DNA of 64,000 nt, taken from contig CALUPB010000009.1 in assembly GCA_944322585.1 (NCBI GenBank), positions 1-64,000 on the forward strand, given 5' to 3'. Source of the DNA: an uncultured Bacteroidales bacterium (lineage in GTDB: Bacteria > Bacteroidota > Bacteroidia > Bacteroidales > UBA932). Made by a program: the position numbers and the translations under genes. The notes under the pieces are model-generated. The model saw only the letters and a list, made by a program, of their open reading frames with translations, was not told where the DNA came from and made no database searches. The stretch's first letter is position 1, and the number at the start of each line of letters is the position of its first letter. This document shows, in pieces, positions 40,901 through 49,302 of this stretch.

Positions 40901-42534
40901 ACGGTGCGGAACTGGAGAACCGTTACTATTATTCGATGGCACTCAACGACATGGGTGGTGCCGGAGAGTCGAACGAAATGCTTTCCCTCATCATCTCGAA
41001 AGCCGGAGAGTACGGTCTCGAAGAAAGCAAGGTCGTGGCATACGCGCTCTACAACAGGGCCATGTCCGGCATCCTTACCGGAGAAAAGCCTCAGGACGGT
41101 ATCGCCGACATCGAGAGGGCGATAGCCATCCTTGAAAACCGGTACAGCGACGATGTCCGGCTGATCGAAGAGTACCGGAACGGGCTGGAGATGGCCTGTG
41201 CGAAGCTCAGCGGGGAGAGTCAGGAGAAAGCAGAGATTCCGGAGGCGGAAGAGATGAAGACTTACCTCGGAGAGGGTCTGGAGGAAATTTCTGAGATTTT
41301 CGCCTCGGGAATGCTCGATTTCAGGCAGCATCTGTACCCGTCTGCCGTATACAAGTTCGAAACCGTGCTGGAACGCATCGGGGACAGCGGAAACCTTTCT
41401 GCACAGGGTCTTGCAAAAAGGTATCTTGCCTTTGCCGAAGAACTGATTTTCCGCTCCGGTGAAGGACAGTACACTGCAGACGGCATCAGGGATACATACC
41501 TCGCCGCCGTAAATGACGCTATGGCGGACAACAATATGGTTCTGGCCCGCGGGACAAGCCACGATTATGCCGAATTCTGCTGGCATCTCGGGGATTTCCA
41601 TGCGGCGGAGAACGGCTACTGGGACGAGATTCTGTTCGGGTATTACGGTCAGGACTTCTATTCGTTCGAATCGGCCAGGGCATTCTACAATCTCGGCCCT
41701 GCCATCGAAAAACAGTATGATTCCGATTCTTCGGCCCCGCTGATGCTCGCGCTGTATTCTCTCAGCTATGCCGTCAACCTCAATTCCGGGACCGTATCCG
41801 AAGAGCTGAATGAGGGGCTGGAGCAAAGTATCGGATACTACGCCGAAGAAGCGGGAACAGAAGGGACGTATACCATAAAGCCTGGAGAGTCCGTAAAGGC
41901 AGTCCTCGCATATCTCGGCACATCGGACTACAGCCGCAAATACCTGATGACAATGGTATTGGCCTTCTGGATGGTCCGATATTACTCCGTTTCGGAGGCA
42001 AAAGACAAGGCGACGGAACTTGAATTCAGGTGCGAGTACGTGCGGGCTGCGATTTCCGAAGGACAGCTCCTCGCAGCCAAAGATACGATAGACAAAAGCC
42101 TCCCTCTGTTCGAAGAATACGGAGACCCCGGTCTGCTCGAAAGGATACGGTTACTTGCGTGCTGTTTCCACGTCCATGTACACGACACCGATGCTGCATA
42201 CGAAGTCTGCCGGAAATACGGTATCAGTGATGGTATAGTCATGCTTCTGGAGGAGTCGTGCTGTCCTTGCACCGGCGCATACAGGAAAGGCAGTACTGAA
42301 GATGCCGGGAAAGCTGCGGCGGAACTTATGGAAAAAGACGCGCAGGAGCTGACGGAAAGCGAATGCTACGATATGATCCTGTACAACGACCTCGTCGGCA
42401 ACAGGTACGAAGCCCGGAAATATGCTGAAATCTGGAAAGGGAAATCACTCGAAAGCAGGCCGGACTACGCTGATCTTTTCCGTCCGGCATATGAAAGGAT
42501 AGCCGGTATCATAAATCTTCCGGAACAGGACTAA
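37954..42534 (+). CDS. DUF4062/STAND-type ATPase with a long TPR-like tail
   Basis: A 1526-residue cytoplasmic protein. Residues 8-100 form a DUF4062 domain (HIRVFISSTFNDMQSERDEL, VTDIDLRWGITEEESRNGKV, PFFIGLLGSRYGWTP). A NACHT/AAA-like NTPase follows, with Walker A GTSGMGKST (248-256), Walker B RLVIIIDGINQL (about 327-338) and an aromatic WWPEWPENVKVIFSS sensor strand. From about 680 to the end there are helical repeats with TPR character (ATAYANYAAALHYG, AIEYSNLAIVYAGIQPQKAR, AVRTMEKTIGLASKDS). This order, DUF4062-NACHT-TPR, resembles eukaryotic NPHP3 and TEP1 and prokaryotic STAND sensors. The next gene starts 13 bases after its stop. A role in sensing infection or stress is inferred. Confidence 0.85.
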   Translation: MTANNIDNRHIRVFISSTFNDMQSERDELVSKIFPILRKKAAERNVTVTDIDLRWGITEEESRNGKVIDICLDEIEKSHPFFIGLLGSRYGWTPAEDKDADYGTVIEPRHGWATDDIRNGLSITEMEIRYGALRSDSPVYGSFFLKDCDESGIDPRQARLRQEIREQDRYEVHVYGSMAEFTEQVIGSFDRLLDTLYPEGSGDSLESRRAQQRYYLQQKTMYYIPDKAADKRIEDFLHGSRSNLLVTGTSGMGKSTLLAWHALRLMEDVNQDVIAFFAGNSAHNATFADAARWVCLNLSDFRGIEYDASENPLIQLGRMAGQTASGKRLVIIIDGINQLSDSGGNDRNLVWWPEWPENVKVIFSSPQNAEIIKELDLREWELASIGKMTIDGRIELAGKYFSQYRKELSREQKDLIGNDWPLLGNTLIYVSFLDELRRFGSFGDLDRFIFSLAGCRDSDEFFSKLLDRQEILFKDSKADGLVRDVMTLIHLSESGLTETQLLSITGASRLSLSQLLGMNDMHLAVRGGRVTEAHSMFRNAVSAKYLTDKDYETAQRKRLIRYFENNGDDRQGLTELPYQYGMTEDYDSLYCCICRKEVLSHFTGSGRKDIFARYWRKLTDINPRRYDILGCVYDLIKDSKTELTAGLRYIWLPMFSNDVLQLSNIASAYMKSPETSRRLAEAMLKVLENEQDDEYDIFRRSAAATLASAESLSHNWKNALLHFRQILEEGGEDMGSAKVSNIGEMFLSMYEDMKDEKYLEYAESILKAVMQTREKLYKDNPCTELATAYANYAAALHYGSVDKSTEYSLKSIEVYKAIEGADSLDAAIEYSNLAIVYAGIQPQKARDYGEEALRIFRVVGGEESVHTVETHLLLGKICMNLGDWESACSHYEAASIRPETAENAGLGTYGVYDLLFKAQYFSGRYEEAVRTMEKTIGLASKDSRENIRRWADAGKAYLKLKDSASCRRCYEKAISLSMESGDHGAELENRYYYSMALNDMGGAGESNEMLSLIISKAGEYGLEESKVVAYALYNRAMSGILTGEKPQDGIADIERAIAILENRYSDDVRLIEEYRNGLEMACAKLSGESQEKAEIPEAEEMKTYLGEGLEEISEIFASGMLDFRQHLYPSAVYKFETVLERIGDSGNLSAQGLAKRYLAFAEELIFRSGEGQYTADGIRDTYLAAVNDAMADNNMVLARGTSHDYAEFCWHLGDFHAAENGYWDEILFGYYGQDFYSFESARAFYNLGPAIEKQYDSDSSAPLMLALYSLSYAVNLNSGTVSEELNEGLEQSIGYYAEEAGTEGTYTIKPGESVKAVLAYLGTSDYSRKYLMTMVLAFWMVRYYSVSEAKDKATELEFRCEYVRAAISEGQLLAAKDTIDKSLPLFEEYGDPGLLERIRLLACCFHVHVHDTDAAYEVCRKYGISDGIVMLLEESCCPCTGAYRKGSTEDAGKAAAELMEKDAQELTESECYDMILYNDLVGNRYEARKYAEIWKGKSLESRPDYADLFRPAYERIAGIINLPEQD

Positions 42535-42547
42535 AATTGCAGGAACC

Positions 42548-43213
42548 ATGAAAACAGCAGATGTAAAAGATATGATCAACGAAACGCTCGCCTCGGCGGC
42601 ACTGCCGGAAGATGCGGAGATAAAGGAACTTCTTGCCCGGATGGACGCGGCAAACGGAGACGAGCGGGAAAGCGCGAAGGTTGCAGAGGAAATCGCCGGG
42701 CTGCTCAAACGTATCGGCACGGTTCCATTGAACCTCGACAGCAACCAGGATCTGCTTCTTGCCCACACGATTCTGGTGAAGTCGCTGAACGACAACGATA
42801 CGGCACTCCTGAAATACGCCCTGATAGCCATGCACAACCGTTTCATGCTCGGGGACATGCTGGAACAGGGTTTTGCCGCCGAGGCGCTGATGAAGATCTT
42901 CATTCACGGCAAGGAACATGTCATGAAACTTCTGGCGGAGTTTGCGGGGACAGCTGCGGAAGATTCTTTCTACGGTCGTTTTTTAGACAGGGAAGACATG
43001 GAGTCTGCCGACGGAAGCCGGCTATATGCGGAGCTCATGAGGGCTGTGCTTCCCTCCCTGCACTGGCTCGTGCAGACATACCCGGACTATCCCTGCTTCA
43101 TGACGCCGGAAGAGATTGATAATTTTCAGGATACGGTCTGCAGCGGTAAAGGCGGCAAGGATGCTCTGCCGAAATTTTCAGCCTTCTGCAGGATGCTGTA
43201 CGCAGTCATATAG
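42548..43213 (+). CDS. Helical partner of the STAND-type ATPase, unknown family
   Basis: The 221-residue protein is predicted all-helical and acidic, with no signal peptide or membrane segment (MKTADVKDMINETLASAALP at the start; ALLKYALIAMHNRFMLGDML, FAAEALMKIFIHGKEHVMKL in the middle). It begins 13 bases after the ATPase gene and is clearly cotranscribed. The C-terminal half contains VLPSLHWLVQTYPDYPCFMT. No known domain is recognised. It could be an adaptor, an inhibitor or an effector of the ATPase. Confidence 0.7.
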   Translation: MKTADVKDMINETLASAALPEDAEIKELLARMDAANGDERESAKVAEEIAGLLKRIGTVPLNLDSNQDLLLAHTILVKSLNDNDTALLKYALIAMHNRFMLGDMLEQGFAAEALMKIFIHGKEHVMKLLAEFAGTAAEDSFYGRFLDREDMESADGSRLYAELMRAVLPSLHWLVQTYPDYPCFMTPEEIDNFQDTVCSGKGGKDALPKFSAFCRMLYAVI

Positions 43214-43227
43214 GCTTTTTCGCCCCC

Positions 43228-43302
43228 TGTCATTTCGCGCTTAGTCGAGAGATCTGCCCATATTATCATCCACGGACTTCCCCGACTACGCTCGGGATGA
43301 CA
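43228..43302. repeat. REP-like inverted repeat between convergent transcription units
   Basis: TGTCAT (43228-43233) is matched by ATGACA (43297-43302), and CCCGActacgcTCGGG (43281-43296) forms an inner hairpin. The flanks TTCGCGCTTAGTCGAGAGATCT and the ending GGGATGACA resemble the dispersed intergenic repeats of many Bacteroidetes. It may serve as a bidirectional terminator. Confidence 0.6.
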
Positions 43303-43311
43303 AAGTGAGAA

Positions 43312-45312
43312 TCAGTCCTCGACCACACTCTGGATGACATTGGTCGGGATGACAATAGTGAAGCCGGCAATGGCCATCAGGTAGGGCAGGTTGACTATCA
43401 CCTGCCTGTCCTTGAATTTCTCGCTCTCCGCCAACTCATGGTAAGGGACTATCAGAGGATGGATACGGTGCACATCGTCTCTTGTCTTCCCGTATTTCCA
43501 GCCTTCGATGGAACGCTCGGCATTCCACCGGTATTTCTCCATCCGCATCAGGACCGACAGCCGGGCATTGTCCAGAGCCTTGCGGAAGTCCTCCGGTGAG
43601 ACAGCCTTCCCCGCCGCGTGCGATGAGCGCATTACCCTGTATCCCAGCGTGTTCAGATATGTCATGTAAGCGTCTACCTGATATCTGTTGGCCCAACGCA
43701 TGTTCTCCTCCATCTCCATCCAGCTGCCTGCGGCTTCCGCCTTCCCTTTTGCGAACGCGGAGACATCGCCCGCCTTCATGTAGCCGTACATTTCACGGAT
43801 AAATCCTTCCCGGACATACTCCTGATTCACATATGACGGGAGTTCGTCCAGGAGCATGGACTTCGAAATGCCCTGCTCCAGCATGCCGAACACCTTGACA
43901 TTCCTGTAACGCCCCTTGTCATTGTGTATTATCCTTCCCATATCTGTCTGCATCTCCTGCCTGATGAGTACCCTCGCTTCGCTCCGGTATATCTCGCCCG
44001 GAAGATTCAGACCGAGGATGATGCTCTCGTCCGGGTCACTTATGCAGACTGCCACCGTAAGCATCTGCCGGGAATCGGCGGCCCATTGCACCAGACTTTC
44101 CCGGACCGGTGAACTGCACAGATCTTCGTTACGGTAATCCACCCGTATGTCATCTATTGCATCAATATACGGGAACTGTGCCATGAAATGCTGTTTCAGC
44201 GGCTCCACATCCCTGTCTATCACGGTTATCTCCGTCCTTATGCGTGACCCGCTTTCCGCAGCATCGTCATAATTGGCATAATGGCACACTCTCATGGCTT
44301 CCAAAAGCAGGGCCTGTCCCATGGCACCGAAGCCGGCGATGACCAGATGCACATGCCTGTCATTGCCTTGCAATCCACCGTCAGGAGAAAGCCGTATCGG
44401 GTCATAGTCCACAGAATCATACAGCCTGTCTTCATCTTCTTCCACGGTGTAGTGAGTCCACAGACGGCGTGCCCAGTTCTCATACAGGTTGAAAGGCCTG
44501 AAATAGATTCCCTTCAACTCCGCCCGTTCCTTGTCGGACAGCGCCAGTTTCTGGATCACGCTGTAGGACCCTATCCGCTCCGACAGGGTGTAGACGGGGA
44601 GTTTGTGACCTGCAGCCGCCGGGCCTTTCAGTCTGCCGACACTGCGTACGCACTGTATGTTTTTCGAATCCCTTCCATAATCCCCCTCCTCACCGAGGAT
44701 ATACACTTCCTTCGCCTTGTCTATGTTCAGGCGCCGGAGTTCCTCCATGGACTCTATGTTGCCGAAATAAATGTACACCTGCCGCTCCTCTTCCCTGTCC
44801 AGACTTGCCTGCAGACCGTGGCGCACCTTCTCGCTCTCACGGCTGCTCATGACGACTACAGGCGCTTCCGGGTCGATCCTGTGCAACTCCCTTATGAGAC
44901 TGACGATGATATCCCCGCAGCCGATTATCACATAATGGCCGCTTATCGACTTATAGTACGCCTTGCCCGTACGCACGGTCTCGACGCGGCGTTCGATGAT
45001 GTTCGATATGGTGGATATGAGGACTCCTCCAAGCAGGACGGAACCCAGCAGACTGACAATGCTTACAACCAGCCTGTTGCCCCAGCTTTCCTGGGCAAGC
45101 TGGTTCCCGGGGTCCACGAAATTGTTGTACAGCACCCACATCTGTTCGGCCCATCCGCCGTTCTCGCTCAAGGCGATACCCGAGAATGTCACGACTATAA
45201 AGGCAAAGAGAAGTACCCCGGAAATCACCGCCACGAGCAGTGTAAGTTGCCCCTTGAGTCCGCCGGAAATGGTCCGGTCTATGAATTCCTGAGAAAGGAT
45301 CTTCCGTTTCAT
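43312..45312 (-). CDS. CASTOR/POLLUX-like RCK ion channel with C-terminal RyR domain
   Basis: A 666-residue membrane protein. Two helices (about 23-46 and 81-105) flank a re-entrant loop with DPGN (67-70), the filter signature seen in CASTOR/POLLUX channels. Two RCK/TrkA-N Rossmann domains follow, with IIGCGD (129-134) and VIAGFGAMG (324-332). The end (591-655) is a RyR domain: WNAERSIEGWKYGKTRDD, IHPLIVPYHELAESEKFKDR. RCK domains gate channels in response to nucleotides or ions; RyR domains are proposed ligand binders. Its start overlaps the stop of the small RyR gene in ATGA. It points toward the STAND-type ATPase pair, ending 98 bases from it. A regulated cation channel is the most likely function. 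Confidence 0.85.
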   Translation of the reverse strand: MKRKILSQEFIDRTISGGLKGQLTLLVAVISGVLLFAFIVVTFSGIALSENGGWAEQMWVLYNNFVDPGNQLAQESWGNRLVVSIVSLLGSVLLGGVLISTISNIIERRVETVRTGKAYYKSISGHYVIIGCGDIIVSLIRELHRIDPEAPVVVMSSRESEKVRHGLQASLDREEERQVYIYFGNIESMEELRRLNIDKAKEVYILGEEGDYGRDSKNIQCVRSVGRLKGPAAAGHKLPVYTLSERIGSYSVIQKLALSDKERAELKGIYFRPFNLYENWARRLWTHYTVEEDEDRLYDSVDYDPIRLSPDGGLQGNDRHVHLVIAGFGAMGQALLLEAMRVCHYANYDDAAESGSRIRTEITVIDRDVEPLKQHFMAQFPYIDAIDDIRVDYRNEDLCSSPVRESLVQWAADSRQMLTVAVCISDPDESIILGLNLPGEIYRSEARVLIRQEMQTDMGRIIHNDKGRYRNVKVFGMLEQGISKSMLLDELPSYVNQEYVREGFIREMYGYMKAGDVSAFAKGKAEAAGSWMEMEENMRWANRYQVDAYMTYLNTLGYRVMRSSHAAGKAVSPEDFRKALDNARLSVLMRMEKYRWNAERSIEGWKYGKTRDDVHRIHPLIVPYHELAESEKFKDRQVIVNLPYLMAIAGFTIVIPTNVIQSVVED

Positions 45313-45608
45313 CGGTCAGACTTTTTTATTGAGTATCCTGATTTGAGGATGAATCTGAGGGTCTGGATGGCCGTTTTTCTGTCATACTCCTTCTCCGATT
45401 CAGGCAATTGGTCATACGGCACGAGACAAGGATGGTGTTTCAGCTTATCGTCACGTTTTTCTCCCCACACCCAGCCTTCCGCCATGCGGGCAGCTGCCCA
45501 TACTTCATGTACATTTTCCGCCATACGCTCCGAAAGCGCCATGATATCCTCCGGCAACTCCACGTCATCGGCAAAAACCGGGGATGGTTTGTAGGCATTG
45601 TTCTTCAT
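45309..45608 (-). CDS. Small RyR-domain protein
   Basis: From the ATG at 45608 the product is 99 residues and nearly all RyR domain (31-93): VHEVWAAARMAEGWVWGEKR, DDKLKHHPCLVPYDQLPESE, YDRKTAIQTLRFILKSGYSI. It aligns position by position with the RyR domain at the end of the downstream channel (shared GW-x-YG/WG-x-x-RDD, HP-x-LVPY-x-x-L-x-ESEK, DR). The frame stays open upstream to 45803, but that part has no conserved character. Its stop and the channel start overlap, so the two are translationally coupled. Possibly a ligand-binding subunit or competitor of the channel. Confidence 0.85.
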   Translation of the reverse strand: MKNNAYKPSPVFADDVELPEDIMALSERMAENVHEVWAAARMAEGWVWGEKRDDKLKHHPCLVPYDQLPESEKEYDRKTAIQTLRFILKSGYSIKKSDR

Positions 45609-45803
45609 ATCTGGAATTTTCCACAAGATACGCTTTTTCCCGCTTATGATCAACACCCGGAGCCGGAATCCGACTCTCCGATTGCCATACTCACTTTGCC
45701 GGGGGCTTACGATATTTTCCGCATGAAAAGAATAGGATTGAATGTCATAAACAGTAATTGCTGACAGAAACCGATACTGTCGGGGAACGGCACAGGCGGG
45801 CAT

Positions 45804-46072
45804 ACTGGGGATATTGCGGGCGTGCGGCTAAAAGTACAAGCATTGCGATAATTTTTGACATCGATATAGCAGTCAATGTTCTAATTTCGCATATCCGAAA
45901 TAGGGGACAGTCCGGAGGAAACCGGCTCTCCACTTCCGGGTAAGGCGACAATTGATAACACTAAGAAGTTGTTTTGAATTTTTGCGATATAAATTATCGC
46001 CGAAAAGGCAAATAAAAGAATCTTTGGAAAAATTCAAGACAGTTTCTGATATTTTAACCAAAAAGTTCTTAT
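45804..46072 (+). other. AT-rich intergenic region before susC
   Basis: This stretch separates the divergently read small RyR gene and susC. It contains AT-rich motifs such as GATAATTTTTGAC (about 45847) and AATCTTTG (46019-46026), but none matches the promoter pattern well. Nothing else is recognised. Confidence 0.4.
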
Positions 46073-49000
46073 ATGAAGAATCTGATGTACAGGATTTCTC
46101 TCTTGTCCGCTGGATTGTTTGCGTCCATGGCTATCGCCGGCGCCCAGCAGATCAAGGGTGTTGTCTCTGATGCGAACGGTGATCCCCTTGTGGGCGTATC
46201 CGTTTTCGTGGACGGCACCACAATAGGAGTATCGACGGATGTTGACGGGAAGTATTCCATCGACATTCCTGATGCCAAGGGCAAGACCCTTGTATTCTCA
46301 TGTATAGGTATGGCCACCAAGGAAATTCTTATCGGCCAGAACACTACCGTCAATATCACCCTCGAAGAGGACACCAATTTCCTCGACGAGACGGTCGTCA
46401 TCGGTTACGCTACTGTCAAGCGCCGGGATTTGCTGGGCTCCGTGACTTCCGTGGGAGCGGATGCCATTGCGGCCGTGCCGGTGACTACGGTCGGGGAGGC
46501 CCTAACGGGCAAGATGGCCGGTGTCCAGGTGACCACTACCGAGGGAGACCCCGATGCGGAGATAAAGATCCGTGTCAGGGGGACAGGTTCCATCACCCAG
46601 GACAGCTCTCCTCTGTTTATAGTGGACGGTTTCCCTGTGGACAACATTTCCGACATTGCGGCTTCCGATATACAGTCCATAGATGTCCTCAAGGATGCCT
46701 TCTCTACGGCTATCTACGGTTCCCGCGGAGCCAACGGAGTCGTGCTCGTGACCACGAAGTCAGGGGGGGCAGGCAAGATTTCCGTCAGCTACGATGCCTA
46801 CTACGGACTCAAGAAAATGGCCAACAAGGACGCCATCCAGGCGATGTCTCCGTACGAATTCGTCCGTTCACAGTATGAACTGGCCATGTTGAGGGATACC
46901 CCGGACGAGAACTATACGGCAGTATTCGGACCTTTCGAGGATATGGATCTGTACAGGAATGTCCAGGGTAATGACTGGATAAACCAGGTCTTCGGACGTA
47001 CCGGGGAGACATTCAACCATAATCTTACTGTCTCCGGCCGTTCGGACAAGGTGACCTGGACCGCCAGCTACAACCATATCAACGACAAGGCCATCATGCT
47101 CGGATCCGACTACCACAGGGACAACCTCCGGTTCAAGACCCGCTACAAGCCTATAAAGCAGCTGACCTTCGACCTGAATGTCCGCTATTCCTACACCAAG
47201 ATCATGGGGGCAGGAGCCAATTCGATGAACGACAGCGGTTCCACATCCGGTAACGGACGTCTCAAACATGCCGTTCAGTATACTCCGATACCTCTCAATG
47301 TATCGGCTGCCGGAGATGATGTGGACGAGAGCTACGGCGACAACGCCCCTCCTGTACAGTCGGTATGGGACAATGACAACAAGCGTGTGCGCCAGAGCTG
47401 GAACGCCAATGCTGCAGTTACATGGCATATCATCGACAACCTCGACCTCAAGGTGGAAGGCGGACTCGAGACCTACAGCCAGGTCAACAACCGTTTCTAC
47501 GGAATCACTACCTATTATGTAGGCCAGACGGCCGAGTCCGACTACAGGGACATGCCGGCTGCAATGTACACCGACCTCGACCGCAAGCGCATACGCAACA
47601 CCAACACCCTCACATACAATTTCGGGGAAGTCATAAAGGATGACCGCCACAAGGTTGACCTGCTCGTCGGTGAGGAGATGATCATAACCAAGGAAAACCA
47701 GTTCTCCACCACGGTGGAAGGATTTCCGGTGCAGTTCAACTCGGAGCAGGCATGGAGCATGATGACTATAGGACATACCAGGACTTCGAACAACCTCTAC
47801 TACCCGGACGACCGTCTGCTCTCTTTCTTCGGACGTGTCAACTACGACTATGACGGCAGGTATTCGATAGCCGCCACATTCCGCGCCGACGGTTCGTCAA
47901 GGTTCGCGCAGGGACATCAGTGGGGTTTCTTCCCGTCGGCCGCCGCTTCCTGGACCATTTCCAACGAGAAATGGATGCAGGGTGCCTCCCGCTGGCTTGA
48001 CAACCTCAAACTGCGCTACAGTTTCGGTACCGCGGGCAACAACAATATCCCGCAGAATGTCACCGACCTCATGTACGAGGCATACAGTACGGGAGACCGC
48101 CTTTCCAACGGTACGGTCATCTTCCGTCCTGTCACTGACGGTGGCGACACCATCCTTGCCAACAACGACCTTTCATGGGAGACCACCTGGTCACATAATA
48201 TAGGTATAGACTTCTCGTTCTGGAAAAGCCGGTTCAACGGTTCCATCGAACTTTACCACAACACCACCAGGGATCTGCTTATCCAGTATCCGACGGCAGG
48301 TTCCGGATATGAGGGTCAGTACAGGAACCTCGGTTCCGTGATGAACCGGGGAGCGGAGTTCTCGTTCAATGTAGTTCTTGTGGAGAAGAAGAATTTCGGT
48401 CTCATGTTCAGCGGCAATATCAGTATCAACGAGAACCGTGTCCTCAGTCTCGGAGGCATGGACAGCATCGTCCAGTCTTCCGGATGGACTTCCACAGGTG
48501 TCGGTTCCGACTATAAGGTAGAAGTGGGACAGCCTCTCGGAAACATGTACGGCTATCAGGTGGAGGGGATATATACCACCGGTGATTTTACCTATGACAA
48601 CGGCTGGCAGCGCAATGAAGGCGTAGCCAATGCCTACTCGCTTCTCGGTACCGAAGGCTTCCGTCCGGGAGGAATGAAGATAAGGAACAGCAACGGTGAC
48701 GATGTCATCGATGACAAGGACAAGACTGTCATAGGCAATGCCCTGCCGCTCGGGACGGGTGGTTTCAGCCTTTCCGGCAACCTGTACGGCTTCGATTTCG
48801 CCGCCAATTTCAACTATGTATTCGGCAACGATGTCTATAACGCCAACAAGGTCGAGTTCTCTTCCACAGCCGGGTATTACAGACGTAACCTGCTCAATAC
48901 CATGGAGACGGGCAAGAGGTGGACCAATATCGACTGGAGCACCGGCGAACTCATTACCGATGCCGCCACTCTCGATGCCATGAACGAGGGCGTCACCCAG

Positions 49001-49297
49001 TGGGCTCCGTTCACATCCAGCAGGGTATTCACCGACTGGGCTGTAGAGGACGGCTCTTTCCTCAGGCTGCAGTCAGCCACCATCGGCTACACCCTGCCAC
49101 AGAAACTGACCCTGAAGGCCAAGATACAGAGGCTCCGTTTCTATGTGACCGGGACGAATCTCTTCTGTCTTACGGCCTATTCCGGCTATGACCCTGAAGT
49201 GGATACCCGCCGTGCAACACCTCTTACCCCTGGTGTGGACTATTCCGCCTACCCTAAGAGCATCGGCTTCGTGGCCGGAGTCAACATCACATTCTGA
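46073..49297 (+). CDS. susC: SusC-like TonB-dependent glycan transporter
   Basis: The 1074-residue outer-membrane protein starts with a signal (MYRISLLSAGLFASMAIAGA), then a carboxypeptidase-like CNA-B-type domain (QIKGVVSDANGDPLVGVSVF to NITLEEDTNFLDETVVIGYA with the TonB box VVIGYA at about 104-110), a plug (LTGKMAGVQVTTTEGDPDAE, SSPLFIVDGFPVDNISDIAA, GSRGANGVVLVTTKSG) and a large barrel ending GFVAGVNITF. It imports oligosaccharides bound by the SusD partner encoded six bases downstream. The neighbouring enzymes point to pectin, though the locus is interrupted by the module at 37.9-45.6 kb. Confidence 0.97.
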   Translation: MKNLMYRISLLSAGLFASMAIAGAQQIKGVVSDANGDPLVGVSVFVDGTTIGVSTDVDGKYSIDIPDAKGKTLVFSCIGMATKEILIGQNTTVNITLEEDTNFLDETVVIGYATVKRRDLLGSVTSVGADAIAAVPVTTVGEALTGKMAGVQVTTTEGDPDAEIKIRVRGTGSITQDSSPLFIVDGFPVDNISDIAASDIQSIDVLKDAFSTAIYGSRGANGVVLVTTKSGGAGKISVSYDAYYGLKKMANKDAIQAMSPYEFVRSQYELAMLRDTPDENYTAVFGPFEDMDLYRNVQGNDWINQVFGRTGETFNHNLTVSGRSDKVTWTASYNHINDKAIMLGSDYHRDNLRFKTRYKPIKQLTFDLNVRYSYTKIMGAGANSMNDSGSTSGNGRLKHAVQYTPIPLNVSAAGDDVDESYGDNAPPVQSVWDNDNKRVRQSWNANAAVTWHIIDNLDLKVEGGLETYSQVNNRFYGITTYYVGQTAESDYRDMPAAMYTDLDRKRIRNTNTLTYNFGEVIKDDRHKVDLLVGEEMIITKENQFSTTVEGFPVQFNSEQAWSMMTIGHTRTSNNLYYPDDRLLSFFGRVNYDYDGRYSIAATFRADGSSRFAQGHQWGFFPSAAASWTISNEKWMQGASRWLDNLKLRYSFGTAGNNNIPQNVTDLMYEAYSTGDRLSNGTVIFRPVTDGGDTILANNDLSWETTWSHNIGIDFSFWKSRFNGSIELYHNTTRDLLIQYPTAGSGYEGQYRNLGSVMNRGAEFSFNVVLVEKKNFGLMFSGNISINENRVLSLGGMDSIVQSSGWTSTGVGSDYKVEVGQPLGNMYGYQVEGIYTTGDFTYDNGWQRNEGVANAYSLLGTEGFRPGGMKIRNSNGDDVIDDKDKTVIGNALPLGTGGFSLSGNLYGFDFAANFNYVFGNDVYNANKVEFSSTAGYYRRNLLNTMETGKRWTNIDWSTGELITDAATLDAMNEGVTQWAPFTSSRVFTDWAVEDGSFLRLQSATIGYTLPQKLTLKAKIQRLRFYVTGTNLFCLTAYSGYDPEVDTRRATPLTPGVDYSAYPKSIGFVAGVNITF

Positions 49298-49302
49298 CCG
49301 GC

